64,000 nt of DNA from Streptomyces sp. CB01635 (GTDB lineage Bacteria; Actinomycetota; Actinomycetes; Streptomycetales; Streptomycetaceae), in contig NZ_NNBL01000029.1 in NCBI RefSeq assembly GCF_002803065.1, positions 24,132 through 88,131 on the forward strand, given 5' to 3'. The position numbers and the translations under genes were made by a program. The notes beneath the pieces were generated by a model, which saw only the letters and a program-made list of their open reading frames with translations, made no database searches and was not told where the DNA came from. Numbering within the stretch: position 1 is the first letter of the stretch; each line of letters opens with the position of its first letter. Positions 27,304 through 36,083 of this stretch are shown piece after piece.

Positions 27304-29028
27304 ATGACCACCGCCTACGACTGGAACCCGCAGCAGCCGGGCCCCATGCCGTACCACCGCTACCGCCCCCACCACGACCGCGTCGACGTCCCCGTGCGGG
27401 AGCGGAGCTGGCCGGGCGCCCGGATCGAGCGGGCGCCCCTGTGGGTCCCCGTCGACCTGCGCGACGGCAACCAGGCGCTCGCCGAACCGATGGACACCGG
27501 CCGCAAGCGCCGCTTCTTCGACCTGCTCGTGCGCACCGGGTTCAAGGAGATCGAGGTCGGCTACCCCTCGGCGAGCCGCACCGACTTCGACTTCGTACGC
27601 CACCTGGTGACGTCGGGGGCCGTCCCTGACGACGTCACGCCCGTCGTCTTCACGCCCGCGCGGCGCGATCTGATCGAGCGCACCTTCGCGTCGATCGAGG
27701 GCCTGCCGCGCGCGGTCGTCCATCTGTACATCCCGACCTCCCGCGTCTGGCGCGACGTCGTGCTCGGCCGCGACCGCCCGCAGGTGTGGGAGACCGTGCG
27801 GGACGCCGCGGCGCACATGGCGCGCCTCGCGGACGCCCGGCCCGGCGCGCACATCCGCTTCCAGTTCGCACCGGAGACCTTCAACGTCACCGAGCCGGAC
27901 TTCGTCCTGGAGATCTGCGACGGCCTGACCGAGCTGTGGGACGCGAGCCCCGACCGGCCGGTCACGCACAATCTCCCGGCGACGGTCGAGATCGCGACAC
28001 CGAACGTGTACGCCGACCAGATCGAGTACACGCACAAGAACCTGTCCCGCCGGGACTCGGTGATCCTGTCCGTGCATCCGCACAACGACCGCGGCACGGG
28101 CGTCGCCTGCGCGGAGCTCGCGGTCCTCGCGGGCGCCCAGCGCGTCGAGGGCTGCCTCTTCGGCAACGGCGAGCGCACGGGCAACGTCGACCTGGTCACC
28201 CTGGCCATGAACCTGTACGCACAGGGCGTCGACCCGATGGTCGACTTCTCCGACATCGACGCCGTACGGGAGGTGGTCGAGCACTGCAACCGGCTGCCCG
28301 TGCACCCCCGCCACCCCTACGGCGGCGACCTCGTCTACACGGCGTTCTCCGGGACGCACCAGGACGCGATCAGCAAGGGCCTCGCGCATCACGCGGCGTC
28401 GGCCGCCGCGGCCGGGGTCCCGGCTCAGGAGGCCCGCTGGGACGTGCCGTACCTGCCGATCGACCCGGCGGACGTGGGCCGCAGCTACGAGGCCGTGATC
28501 CGCGTCAACTCGCAGTCGGGCAAGGGCGGGATGGCGTATCTGCTCGCCACGCACCACGGCGTCGACCTGCCGGCGCGCATGCGGCCCGAGTACGCGCGTG
28601 TGGTCCAGGAGGCCACCGACGACAGCGGGCACGAGGCGACCCCGAAGGACCTGTACGAGCTGTTCCGCTCGACGTACCTGGAGCCGGGGCGCGGCGCCGG
28701 GCACCTGTCCCTGACGGCATGGTCCACGGACGGCGACGGGCAGGCGCACCGGTTCGTGTGCACCCTCCAAGTGGGCGACCGCACGGGCGACTTCGAGGGG
28801 CGGGGCGGCGGGACCCTGTCCGCGTTCGTGGACGCGCTCGCCGCGGCCGGGGTCGGCGTCGACATCGTCGACTTCACCGAGGACGCTCACGGCGCGGAGG
28901 CGACGGCGTACGCGCAGTGCCGGGTCGACGGCGTGACGGCGTGGGGCGCGGGCCGTGACCCCTCGCCGCTGGTGGCGTCGGTCCAGGCGGTCCTGGCGGC
29001 GGTGAACCGGGCGGTGGCGGTCCGGTAG
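27304..29028 (+). CDS. leuA: 2-isopropylmalate synthase
   Basis: LeuA condenses acetyl-CoA with 2-oxoisovalerate in the first committed step of leucine synthesis. The 574-residue protein has the metal-binding D-L-R-D-G-N-Q-A-L near residue 52, S-V-H-P-H-N-D-R-G-T-G with metal-binding histidines, N-G-E-R-T-G-N, and a C-terminal leucine-binding regulatory domain ending with G-V-G-V-D-I-V-D-F-T-E-D. It belongs to the long actinobacterial type II group. GAAGGA lies 11 bases before the ATG. Leucine control therefore acts both on the enzyme and, through the leader, on expression. Confidence 0.96.
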   Translation: MTTAYDWNPQQPGPMPYHRYRPHHDRVDVPVRERSWPGARIERAPLWVPVDLRDGNQALAEPMDTGRKRRFFDLLVRTGFKEIEVGYPSASRTDFDFVRHLVTSGAVPDDVTPVVFTPARRDLIERTFASIEGLPRAVVHLYIPTSRVWRDVVLGRDRPQVWETVRDAAAHMARLADARPGAHIRFQFAPETFNVTEPDFVLEICDGLTELWDASPDRPVTHNLPATVEIATPNVYADQIEYTHKNLSRRDSVILSVHPHNDRGTGVACAELAVLAGAQRVEGCLFGNGERTGNVDLVTLAMNLYAQGVDPMVDFSDIDAVREVVEHCNRLPVHPRHPYGGDLVYTAFSGTHQDAISKGLAHHAASAAAAGVPAQEARWDVPYLPIDPADVGRSYEAVIRVNSQSGKGGMAYLLATHHGVDLPARMRPEYARVVQEATDDSGHEATPKDLYELFRSTYLEPGRGAGHLSLTAWSTDGDGQAHRFVCTLQVGDRTGDFEGRGGGTLSAFVDALAAAGVGVDIVDFTEDAHGAEATAYAQCRVDGVTAWGAGRDPSPLVASVQAVLAAVNRAVAVR

Positions 29029-29038
29029 GAAAGGAGGA

Positions 29039-29067
29039 GGCGCCCACCGGGACTTCCGGTGGGCGCC
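29039..29067. terminator. bidirectional terminator between leuA and the M4 protease gene
   Basis: A perfect 12-bp stem GGCGCCCACCGG/CCGGTGGGCGCC with a 5-base loop lies between the convergent stops. Its place 10 bp after the leuA stop and 23 bp from the protease stop suits termination from both sides. Confidence 0.88.
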
Positions 29068-29089
29068 CCTCGAGGACGGTCGGGCCGGG

Positions 29090-31792
29090 CTACTCGCAGG
29101 TACCCGCGAACGTCTTCCTGGTCACGACGTCGGTCGCCGCGGCGCTCGTGTCCAGCCACGCGATCCGCTGGCCGTCACCGAGGGACGGGGCCAGCTGTGT
29201 ACCGGAGGAGCAGGAGATCCGGCCGTACGCGGCGGTGCCGGCCAGCACGTCCGCGGTCGGCGCCACCTGCGCCTTCCAGGGGCCCGTCCAGCCGCCGAGG
29301 CCGGCCCAGGCGTCCGACGAGGAGTAGACGAAGTAGTCGTCGGTGACCGAGAACTGGCCGAAGTACAGCTGAGACGGCGCCTTCAGCCGCTTCGACTGTG
29401 CCAGGTCGGAGACCGGGGCGGCCTCGACGGCGTTGGTCGTGACCAGGAACGACGTCGTGGTGCGGTAGAAGACGCGGTCCGAGGTCAGCTGGACGTCGGT
29501 GACGGCGCCGAACAGCCAGCCGGACATCCGCCGGTTCTGGGTCTTGCCGGTGGCGATGTCGTACACGTACAAGTACGTGCCGTCGCCGCCGACCCAGGCG
29601 ATCGTGCCGTTCTTCATGGCGAGACGGGAGGCCTTGGTGCCGGCCTCGGGCGTCACGTTCACGGTGGTGCCGTCGGCCTTGCGCAGCATGACGTCCTGCT
29701 CGCCGTCGGCGGTGGTGGAGACGTAGGCGAGGGCGCCCTTCTCGGTGACCGGCTCGGTCTCGTCGGCGTCCGGGGTGTCGACGACCTTCCTGACGGCGCC
29801 CTGGCCCTTGTCGCCCGCCTGGTAGATGCCGATGCCATCGGCGGTGATCCGGGTGAAGACGATCCGGTGCTCGTCGAGCGACGGGTCGAGCAAGTAGGCG
29901 TCCTTCTGGGCAAGTTCATGCTTCGCGTGCTTGCCGAAGCGGCCGACCGTGATGCCGAACGCGGCGCTGCCCCGGTCCCAGGCGATGGCGTCGCCGTGCC
30001 CGATGGCGTAGGTGTCGCCGCTGATCTGCGCGGCCTGCTCGTCGATGCCGCCGTAGACCTCGTACGCGGGCAGCACGTTGCCGGCGATCGTGGTGGCGTC
30101 GTGGGTGCCGCCCTTCTGCTCCCAGCCCCGCTCGATGCCGTGGGCGTCGAAGGCCTTGGCGATGGTGGCGAGGTCGGCCTTGGAGACCTTCAGGGACTTG
30201 GCGGCGAGGGTGACCGCGTTGCGCATGTCGGTGAAGCCGGACAGCGGCGTGAGGTAGTTCTGCGCGGAGCGGTAGACGATGCGGTCCGCGAGTTTCGGGT
30301 CGAGGTTCTTGCGGATGTCCCACAGGGCGCCGCCGACGATGGTGGAGTTGTAGTGCACTCCCCCGTTGTCGATGTCGAGCGGGATCGGCTCGAAGTCCTT
30401 CTGGGCGCTGCGGCCGTCGTTCAGATCGCGGAGCGCGCACTCCTCGAGCGGCTTGCTGCCGTTGCAGAGGTACTCGCCGATGAGACCGGACGTCGGGTCG
30501 CTCATCGCGATGCCCTTGTCGGCGGTCTCCATGGCGTTGCCGAAGTAGTCGGATATCGCCTCGTTGAGGGCGCCCGACTGGTTGAGGTAGACGAGCCCCG
30601 CGGAGTGTTCGGTGACGCCGTGCGTCATCTCGTGGCCGACGACGTCGAGGCCCACGGACAGCGGCACGCCGTTCATGTGGCCGTAGACCATCTTGTCGCC
30701 GTCCCAGAACGCGTTGGCGTAGTCCCTTCCGTTGCTGGCGACGTTGACGACGGAGTAGACGCTGCCGCCCTTGCCGTCGATGCCGTCGCGCCCGATCTCG
30801 TCCTTGTAGAACTCGTAGACCTTGGCGGCGTTGAGGTGGGCGTCGACCGCGCCCGACGACGTGTTGGCACCGTCGAAGCGGTCGCTGCCGGACTTCACCA
30901 GCGGCACGTCGTCGGTGACGGGGCCACCCGCGACGTCCGTGTAGCTCTTGCGCTGCGCGTCATAGGTGCGGATCTGCCCGCCGGTCCGCGCGTACATGGC
31001 ACGCGTCGAGTCGACCAGCGTGTACGAGCCGTCGGCCTCCTTGTTGGTGTTCAGCTTCGCCTCGCTGCCGTCGACGCGTACGCCCGTCCCCTCCGCGGGC
31101 GACGCGTCGGCGGCGTCGATGTTGTTGTACGAGAGCGCGATGCCGCCCACGCGCGCGTCGACGTACACCTCCTGGCGCACGGGGCTGCCGTCGGACCGGG
31201 CACCCGTGACGGTGAAGTGCCAGGCCAGCTTGCCGCCGGCGGCGTCGGGCAGGACCGTCAGGCCGTGCTGGGCGGTCTTCGCGCCCTCGACGCGCGACAG
31301 GTCACGGTCGAGCGTGAACATCCGCCGCTCGGCGGCCGCCTGCGACACCGTCGGCGTGGTGGAGACCGTGAGGTGGGTGTAGAGGGTGCCGGTCGCGGAG
31401 CTGACGCGCCGGCCGCCGTCGGCCGCCTCGGTCTGCACCGCGTACTCGGCGCCGAACACCGGTACGCCGTCGTGCTGCTGGCGGAAGCGGACGGAGGACT
31501 GCTTGCCGGACGTGGTGGTCCCGAGCGTCTTCAGGTCGGAGACCGGAATCTTGTACGTGCCCTTGTGGGCCTTCAGATGGGCGCGGGCGGCCTCGGCGGG
31601 CGTGCCCCCGCGCACCTCGCCGTCCAGGCCCTGCGTCATCGCGGGGGCGACCGGCACCGGGTCCGCCGCCGTGGTGGCCGGGGGCGCGGTGGTGTCGTCG
31701 TCCGCCCACGCCGGCGCGGCCAGCAGCGCCGATCCCGTGGCGGCGACGACCACACCGGTCGCCAGCATCCGCCGGATTCTCGTTCGTCTCAC
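29090..31792 (-). CDS. secreted M4 (thermolysin-like) metalloprotease with beta-propeller-like C-terminus
   Basis: The 900-residue protein has a Sec signal peptide ending A-P-A-W-A, an FTP/PepSY propeptide, then the peptidase M4 domain with zinc site G-H-E-M-T-H-G-V (about residue 387) and N-E-A-I-S-D-Y-F-G. After residue 600 come some 300 residues with repeated beta-rich blocks such as G-T-I-A-W-V-G-G-D-G-T-Y-L-Y-V-Y and Y-L-L-D-P-S-L-D-E, which look like a propeller and are not usual in this family. The start is GTG at 31792 with GGGAGGG upstream. The regulator gene that follows upstream on the same strand may be linked. Confidence 0.88.
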   Translation of the reverse strand: MRRTRIRRMLATGVVVAATGSALLAAPAWADDDTTAPPATTAADPVPVAPAMTQGLDGEVRGGTPAEAARAHLKAHKGTYKIPVSDLKTLGTTTSGKQSSVRFRQQHDGVPVFGAEYAVQTEAADGGRRVSSATGTLYTHLTVSTTPTVSQAAAERRMFTLDRDLSRVEGAKTAQHGLTVLPDAAGGKLAWHFTVTGARSDGSPVRQEVYVDARVGGIALSYNNIDAADASPAEGTGVRVDGSEAKLNTNKEADGSYTLVDSTRAMYARTGGQIRTYDAQRKSYTDVAGGPVTDDVPLVKSGSDRFDGANTSSGAVDAHLNAAKVYEFYKDEIGRDGIDGKGGSVYSVVNVASNGRDYANAFWDGDKMVYGHMNGVPLSVGLDVVGHEMTHGVTEHSAGLVYLNQSGALNEAISDYFGNAMETADKGIAMSDPTSGLIGEYLCNGSKPLEECALRDLNDGRSAQKDFEPIPLDIDNGGVHYNSTIVGGALWDIRKNLDPKLADRIVYRSAQNYLTPLSGFTDMRNAVTLAAKSLKVSKADLATIAKAFDAHGIERGWEQKGGTHDATTIAGNVLPAYEVYGGIDEQAAQISGDTYAIGHGDAIAWDRGSAAFGITVGRFGKHAKHELAQKDAYLLDPSLDEHRIVFTRITADGIGIYQAGDKGQGAVRKVVDTPDADETEPVTEKGALAYVSTTADGEQDVMLRKADGTTVNVTPEAGTKASRLAMKNGTIAWVGGDGTYLYVYDIATGKTQNRRMSGWLFGAVTDVQLTSDRVFYRTTTSFLVTTNAVEAAPVSDLAQSKRLKAPSQLYFGQFSVTDDYFVYSSSDAWAGLGGWTGPWKAQVAPTADVLAGTAAYGRISCSSGTQLAPSLGDGQRIAWLDTSAAATDVVTRKTFAGTCE

Positions 31793-31926
31793 AGAGCCCT
31801 CCCCATCACACACCTGCATGCGGGGCGCGTGCGCTCCGCACGGTTGACGGGGTCGATGCTTCGGTACGGCGGGTGCCACGAACAGGGGATGGTGCTGGCG
31901 TGAACGTGCCGTGGCGCAAATACGCC

Positions 31927-32979
31927 TCAGGAGGCTTGTGGTGGAACGGAGTTGGCGTTCTCCTCGTCCAGCCAGCCCGCGCGGGCCGCGTGCCAGCCGA
32001 GCTGGAAGCGGGTCACGGCGCCGACCTCGTCCATGAGGGCGTGCAGCCGCCGCTGCACGGTGCGGTGGCCCATGCCGAGCTGACGGGCGATGGCCGCGTC
32101 GGTGAGGCCGGTGTGCAGCAGCCCGACGATCTGCCGGTCGATGGCGTCGAGTTCACGTCCGCCGCCGTCGCCCGGCCCCTCGGCGCCGTGCGCGCCCAGC
32201 CGCCTGCCCTTGGCGAAGTGCTGCTCGAAGAGCGACTGCAGGCCGGTGAGCAGGCCGCTGCGGTGCACGACGAGGGCGACCGGTTCGACCTCGTCGCGCT
32301 CGGGGTCGAGCGGCAACAGGGCGGCCCTGCGATCCACGAGGACCATCTTGATCGGCAGGTCCTCCACGACGGAGATCTGCTGGCCGTGTGCGACGACGTC
32401 GGCCAGGGTGCGCGCGGTGTCCGGCTGTTCGAGGCAGCCCCGCTCCACGACGGCGCGCAGGGTGACGCCGCGGTCCATCGCCTCCCGCTCGGCCTCTTCG
32501 AGGTTGTCCTGGAAGGTGAGCACCTGGGGTACCGGCATCGCCGGCACGAAGGAGCACACCTCGTGGCGCGCCTGGCGCTGCATGGCGAGGAGCCTGCGCC
32601 GGATCGCGACCGTACCGGAGAGCACCTCCACCGGCACGTACGACTGGGCGGAGCGGTGCCGCTCCGCCAGGTCGCCGACGAGCGACTCGACCCGGTGCAG
32701 CGCGGCACGGCGGGATTCGAGGAGTGGTCCGAGCGCGAGGACGGGTGGGGCGGCGCGGTAGCGGACGGTGCCGTCGCGGTGTTCGGCGCTGGCGAGGCCG
32801 CGTTCCACGAGGAGGCCGAGGGCGCGGACGATGTCGTCCGGCACGGCCCCCGGACCTGCCAGGGCGGCCGGGTCGCTGTCCGGCCGGTCCACCAGAAGCC
32901 GGTAGACGGCGTCCTCCTCGGGGCCGAGCCCGAGGAGCGTGAGCAGCGAAGCGTCCGCGAGTCCCGGCACCTCGGGCAC
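31927..32979 (-). CDS. TrmB/LuxR-type transcriptional regulator
   Basis: The 350-residue protein starts with a TrmB-like winged helix (L-T-L-L-G-L-G-P-E-E-D-A-V-Y-R-L-L), has a middle domain of the phospholipase-D-like sensor fold (residues about 110-260) and ends with a LuxR-type helix-turn-helix (V-G-L-L-H-T-G-L-T-D-A-A-I-A-R-Q-L-G-M-G-H-R-T-V-Q-R-R-L). This is a common Streptomyces regulator class, often next to secreted protease or biosynthetic genes. The GTG at 32979 lies inside a 16-bp hairpin stem and has no ribosome site, so its translation start is odd. Confidence 0.82.
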   Translation of the reverse strand: MPEVPGLADASLLTLLGLGPEEDAVYRLLVDRPDSDPAALAGPGAVPDDIVRALGLLVERGLASAEHRDGTVRYRAAPPVLALGPLLESRRAALHRVESLVGDLAERHRSAQSYVPVEVLSGTVAIRRRLLAMQRQARHEVCSFVPAMPVPQVLTFQDNLEEAEREAMDRGVTLRAVVERGCLEQPDTARTLADVVAHGQQISVVEDLPIKMVLVDRRAALLPLDPERDEVEPVALVVHRSGLLTGLQSLFEQHFAKGRRLGAHGAEGPGDGGGRELDAIDRQIVGLLHTGLTDAAIARQLGMGHRTVQRRLHALMDEVGAVTRFQLGWHAARAGWLDEENANSVPPQAS

Positions 32980-32994
32980 CGGGACTCGCGGACG
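32952..32994 (-). terminator. 16-bp hairpin covering the regulator start codon
   Basis: CGTCCGCGAGTCCCGG (32952-32967) and CCGGGACTCGCGGACG (32979-32994) are perfect complements with an 11-base loop. The hairpin follows the EF-hand gene stop by about 19 bp and contains the GTG start of the TrmB/LuxR-type regulator in its stem. It may serve both as terminator of the EF-hand gene and as a translation block on the regulator. Confidence 0.75.
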
Positions 32995-33012
32995 TGACTG
33001 GGGTCTCAGCGC

Positions 33013-33228
33013 TCAGGCCTTGTTCAGGTTCGCCCAGAACTCGTCGAACGAGAGGACCTTGTCCCCGTTGGCGTCCTGCCGGGCGATGAGCGCCTCGGCG
33101 ACCGACTCGGTGACGTTGAAGTCGCCCATCTGAGCCATCGCGCTCTTGTACTCGACCGCCGTGATGAAGCCGTCGCCGTCCGCGTCGAACCGCTGGAACG
33201 CCTTGCGTGCTTCCTCGATGTCCGCCAC
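33013..33228 (-). CDS. EF-hand calcium-binding protein
   Basis: The 71-residue acidic protein has two EF-hand loops, D-A-D-G-D-G-F-I-T-A-V-E (near residue 14) and D-A-N-G-D-K-V-L-S-F-D-E (near residue 50), each with the expected oxygen ligands. I chose the GTG at 33228 because AAGAAGGGG lies 8 bases upstream and the protein then begins A-D-I-E-E-A-R-K like its relatives. A longer start at 33255 would put a rare TTA codon second. It probably buffers or senses calcium in the cytoplasm. Confidence 0.85.
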   Translation of the reverse strand: MADIEEARKAFQRFDADGDGFITAVEYKSAMAQMGDFNVTESVAEALIARQDANGDKVLSFDEFWANLNKA

Positions 33229-33269
33229 CGGGTCCACCCCTTCTTGCTGTAACACTGACGGGGGTCAGA

Positions 33270-34184
33270 TTAACCGGCTGTACGAGCGCGCAGTGCGGCG
33301 ACCACCCACGCGAACTCCTCGTTGTGCCGGGGCAGCGTCTCCAGGCCCCGCACCAGGGACACCAGGTCACGGAACCGTGCCACGTCGTTGTTGGCCGCGG
33401 CCTCCATGCGCTCCAGTACGGCGGCCGGGTCGGCGTTCCCGAGCAGCCCCCGCAGCACCTCCTCCGCCTCGGGCGACTCGGGAGCGACGCCGCGCTCGCG
33501 CGCCTCCCCGGCGAGCTGCACCAGGCGGCTCATGAACCACAGCGAGCTGCCGGGCGGCACATCGGGCCCGCGGTCGGCGGCGTTGAACTCGATCATGCGG
33601 CGCATGTGCGCCCGGAAGTCCGGGTCCTGCATCAGCTCGGCCAGCTCGACCCACGCGTCGACCTGCTCGGTCGTCGGGTCGTCCGGCAGCTCGGGGACCA
33701 TGACCCGCATCCGGGTGCGGATGTCCGGGTCGGCGGCGTCCAGGCCGCCGAAGGTCTGCTCCATGAAGTCGTCGATGATGTGCTTGCGCTCGGCGGCGCT
33801 CAGCCGTGCCAGCTTGTTCATCAGGGCCATCTCCTCTGCGCTCGAGTTCCTTTTCGCGACGGTCGACAGGACGGCCCGGTTCAGCCGCAGCGAGCGGATC
33901 TGCGCGTCCAGCGCCGCCACGTGCGCGGCGGCCACGGACGCGATGTCCGTCTCCCCGTCCACCACCCGTCGCACGTCGTCCAGGCCGAGGCCCAACTCCC
34001 TTAGAGTGCGAATGAGTTCGAGCCGGGCGAGGGACTGCGCGTCGTACAGGCGGTAGCCGCCCTGGCTGCGTCCTACGGGCGGCAGGGCGCCCACGTCGGA
34101 CCAGTAGCGGATGGTGCGCACCGACAGGCCGGTGCGCCGGGACAGCTGCCCGATGGTGAGCAGCCGCGGGCCGTCGTCGATCAT
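33270..34184 (-). CDS. MerR-family transcriptional regulator
   Basis: The 304-residue protein has an N-terminal MerR winged helix (T-I-G-Q-L-S-R-R-T-G-L-S-V-R-T-I-R-Y-W-S-D-V-G at residues 10-32, then G-Y-R-L-Y-D), a dimerisation coiled coil and a long helical C-terminal domain without the Cys cluster of metal sensors, so it probably binds an organic ligand. The ATG at 34184 coincides with the predicted transcription start, so the mRNA appears leaderless. It is divergent from the acetyltransferase gene, a possible target. Confidence 0.85.
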   Translation of the reverse strand: MIDDGPRLLTIGQLSRRTGLSVRTIRYWSDVGALPPVGRSQGGYRLYDAQSLARLELIRTLRELGLGLDDVRRVVDGETDIASVAAAHVAALDAQIRSLRLNRAVLSTVAKRNSSAEEMALMNKLARLSAAERKHIIDDFMEQTFGGLDAADPDIRTRMRVMVPELPDDPTTEQVDAWVELAELMQDPDFRAHMRRMIEFNAADRGPDVPPGSSLWFMSRLVQLAGEARERGVAPESPEAEEVLRGLLGNADPAAVLERMEAAANNDVARFRDLVSLVRGLETLPRHNEEFAWVVAALRARTAG

Positions 34185-34191
34185 GTTGAGA

Positions 34192-34222
34192 AGTCTGGGC
34201 CTTCCAGTGGGTGGAGACTCAA
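34192..34222 (-). promoter_or_regulatory. MerR-type promoter with 19-bp spacer and central dyad
   Basis: On the minus strand TTGAGT (34222-34217) and CAGACT (34197-34192) are separated by 19 bp, and the dyad TCCA-N5-TGGA (34203-34215) sits in the spacer. Over-long spacers with a central dyad are the hallmark of promoters that MerR proteins remodel. Transcription would begin at about 34185, one base from the regulator ATG. Confidence 0.55.
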
Positions 34223-34242
34223 GAGAGCCGAGGGGGAACGTC

Positions 34243-34893
34243 ATGCCGGGCACTGTGCGGGACATTCTGGATGCCGCGGCGCGAGGGGTCTTCCCCCCGC
34301 CGGACGGGGGCACGACAGTGGTGCCGCAGGCGGATCACCGGGACGCGGGGGTGCTGTCCTTCACCGCCCACTCGGTGGTGTTCACGGACGAGGACCCGCA
34401 GTGGGTGCACGAGACGCTGCGCGGCCTGGACTGCGATCCGCTGGCGGCGACGATGAATCCGCGGTTCCTCGGCGCGCTCATGGAGCGGACGGGGCGCCGT
34501 CATGACACGACGGACCTGCTCACCGTGGCCCCGGCACTGCCGGGCGAGCCGCCGGTGGCCCTGAAGGAGATCGCGGACCCGGACCATCCGCGGGTGGTGC
34601 GGGCGCGGCTGCGCCGCGACGACGTGCGGATGTGGGCGGCGGACGGCGGGGTGCTCGTCCTGGGGCGCGGCGTCGCGGGCCGCTGGGAGACGGCGATCGA
34701 GGTCGACGAGGAGGCGCGCCACCGGGGCCTCGGCCGGCTCCTCGCGGTGGCCGCCCGGCATCTGGTCCCGGACGGCGGGCCGCTGTGGTCCCAGCAGTCA
34801 CCCGGGAACGCCCGCAGTGTGCGGGCGTTCCAGGCGGCCGGCTACCGTCCCGTCGGCGCGGAGGCGCTGTTCATCGCGCCCTGCCGGCGCTAG
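34243..34893 (+). CDS. GNAT-family N-acetyltransferase
   Basis: The 216-residue protein has a poorly conserved N-terminal half and a GNAT core near the C-terminus: A-I-E-V-D-E-E-A-R-H-R-G-L-G-R-L-L contains the acetyl-CoA pyrophosphate loop, followed by S-P-G-N-A-R-S-V-R-A-F-Q-A-A-G-Y. The acceptor is unknown. GAGGGGG precedes the ATG at 34243. Its stop overlaps the convergent YVTN-lipoprotein stop within CTAG (34890-34893). Confidence 0.83.
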   Translation: MPGTVRDILDAAARGVFPPPDGGTTVVPQADHRDAGVLSFTAHSVVFTDEDPQWVHETLRGLDCDPLAATMNPRFLGALMERTGRRHDTTDLLTVAPALPGEPPVALKEIADPDHPRVVRARLRRDDVRMWAADGGVLVLGRGVAGRWETAIEVDEEARHRGLGRLLAVAARHLVPDGGPLWSQQSPGNARSVRAFQAAGYRPVGAEALFIAPCRR

Positions 34894-36083
34894 CGGAAGA
34901 TGCCGGTGTGGCCGAGGGAGTACCGGCCGGGCTGCGGGTACACGGCCAGGCCGTGCGGGCCGTCACCGACGGGGATGCGGGCGATCTGCTTCCCCGTACG
35001 CGTGTCGATGGCGTACACCTCGGAGTCGTAACGGCCGGAAAGCCACAGGATCTTGCCGTCGGAGGAGACGCCGCCCATGTCGGGGCTGCCGCCGTCGGGC
35101 AGCGTCCACTTCTTCGTCAGCTCGTTCTTCGCGAAGTCGAAGATGGAGATGGTGCCCTCGCCGCGGTTGGAGATGTACATCTCGCGGGAGTCGCGGCTGA
35201 CGTAGAGGCCGTGGGCGCCCTTGCCGGTGGGCAGGAGCTTGGGGGTGGTGAACTTCTTGCCGTCCAGGACCCACATGCCGTTGGCCTTCATGTCGGCGAT
35301 GTAGAACGTCTTGCCGTCCGGGGAGAGCTTGACGTCCTGCGGCATCGCGCCCTCGAACGGCAGCCGCTCCTGGCCGACGACCTTCATCTTCGCGGTGTCG
35401 ACCTTGAGGATTTCGCCGCTGAACTCGCAGGAGACGATGAAGTACCGGCCGTCGGCCGAGAAGTCGGCGTGGTTGACGCCGTAGCAGCTGACGGGGACGG
35501 TCTTGAACGGCTTCATGGTGTGCGCGTCACGGAAGACCAGCTCCCGGTCGAGCGAGGCCATCACGATGGAGTACTTGCCGTCGGGCGTGAAGTAGAGGTT
35601 GTACGGGTCGTGCACGTCCACCGTCTTGCCGACCCTGCCGGTCTTCGGGTCGATGGGCGTGAGCGTGTTGCCCTTGTCGTTGTTGACCCAGAGAGTCTTC
35701 ATGTCCCAGGACGGCACGACGTGCTGCGGCTGGCTGCCGACGTTGATCGTCTCGATGACCTTGTACGTCCTGGGGTCGATGACAGAGACGGTGTCGGACT
35801 CGGTGTTGGGCACGTAGATCCGGGACGGGAAGTCCTTGACGACCGGCGACAGCTTGCCGGGGCGGTCGGCGGCGTAGATGTCCTTGGGGTCGAGGACGGG
35901 CGGCATGCCGGGCAGGCCTTGCGCGACCGGCTTCGGCTTCGGCTTGACGGCCTTGGCGCCGTGCGTGCCGAGCGCCTCGGTGGCTCGGTGCTCCTTGGCG
36001 TCGGTGCCGCAGCCCGCGAGGGCCGCGAGGACCGTGACGGCGGCGATCAGTACGGCGGCGGTGCGGGTGCGGCGGGGTGTCAT
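34890..36083 (-). CDS. YVTN beta-propeller lipoprotein
   Basis: The 397-residue protein has a lipoprotein signal ending L-A-G-C-G, a Lys/Pro linker, and about seven blade-like repeats of the YVTN type (I-Y-V-P-N-T-E-S-D-T-V-S-V-I-D and M-Y-I-S-N-R-G-E-G-T-I-S-I-F-D), so it is an extracytoplasmic propeller. Such proteins bind cell-wall or other extracellular partners; no enzyme residues stand out. Its ATG overlaps the stop of the polysaccharide deacetylase gene by 4 bp (ATGA), so the two are made together. Confidence 0.87.
   Translation of the reverse strand: MTPRRTRTAAVLIAAVTVLAALAGCGTDAKEHRATEALGTHGAKAVKPKPKPVAQGLPGMPPVLDPKDIYAADRPGKLSPVVKDFPSRIYVPNTESDTVSVIDPRTYKVIETINVGSQPQHVVPSWDMKTLWVNNDKGNTLTPIDPKTGRVGKTVDVHDPYNLYFTPDGKYSIVMASLDRELVFRDAHTMKPFKTVPVSCYGVNHADFSADGRYFIVSCEFSGEILKVDTAKMKVVGQERLPFEGAMPQDVKLSPDGKTFYIADMKANGMWVLDGKKFTTPKLLPTGKGAHGLYVSRDSREMYISNRGEGTISIFDFAKNELTKKWTLPDGGSPDMGGVSSDGKILWLSGRYDSEVYAIDTRTGKQIARIPVGDGPHGLAVYPQPGRYSLGHTGIFR

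Noticed and set aside
29867..31903. Plus-strand frame of 678 codons opposite the large M4 protease gene
   Set aside because: It lies entirely antisense to a protein with clear catalytic motifs, and its composition (Val/Gly/Arg/Asp) is the usual complement of high-GC codons.
33229..33255. N-terminal extension of the EF-hand protein starting at 33255 with a TTA second codon
   Set aside because: A bldA-type TTA would be interesting, but the strong ribosome site at 8 bases before the GTG at 33228 and family comparison favour the shorter protein.
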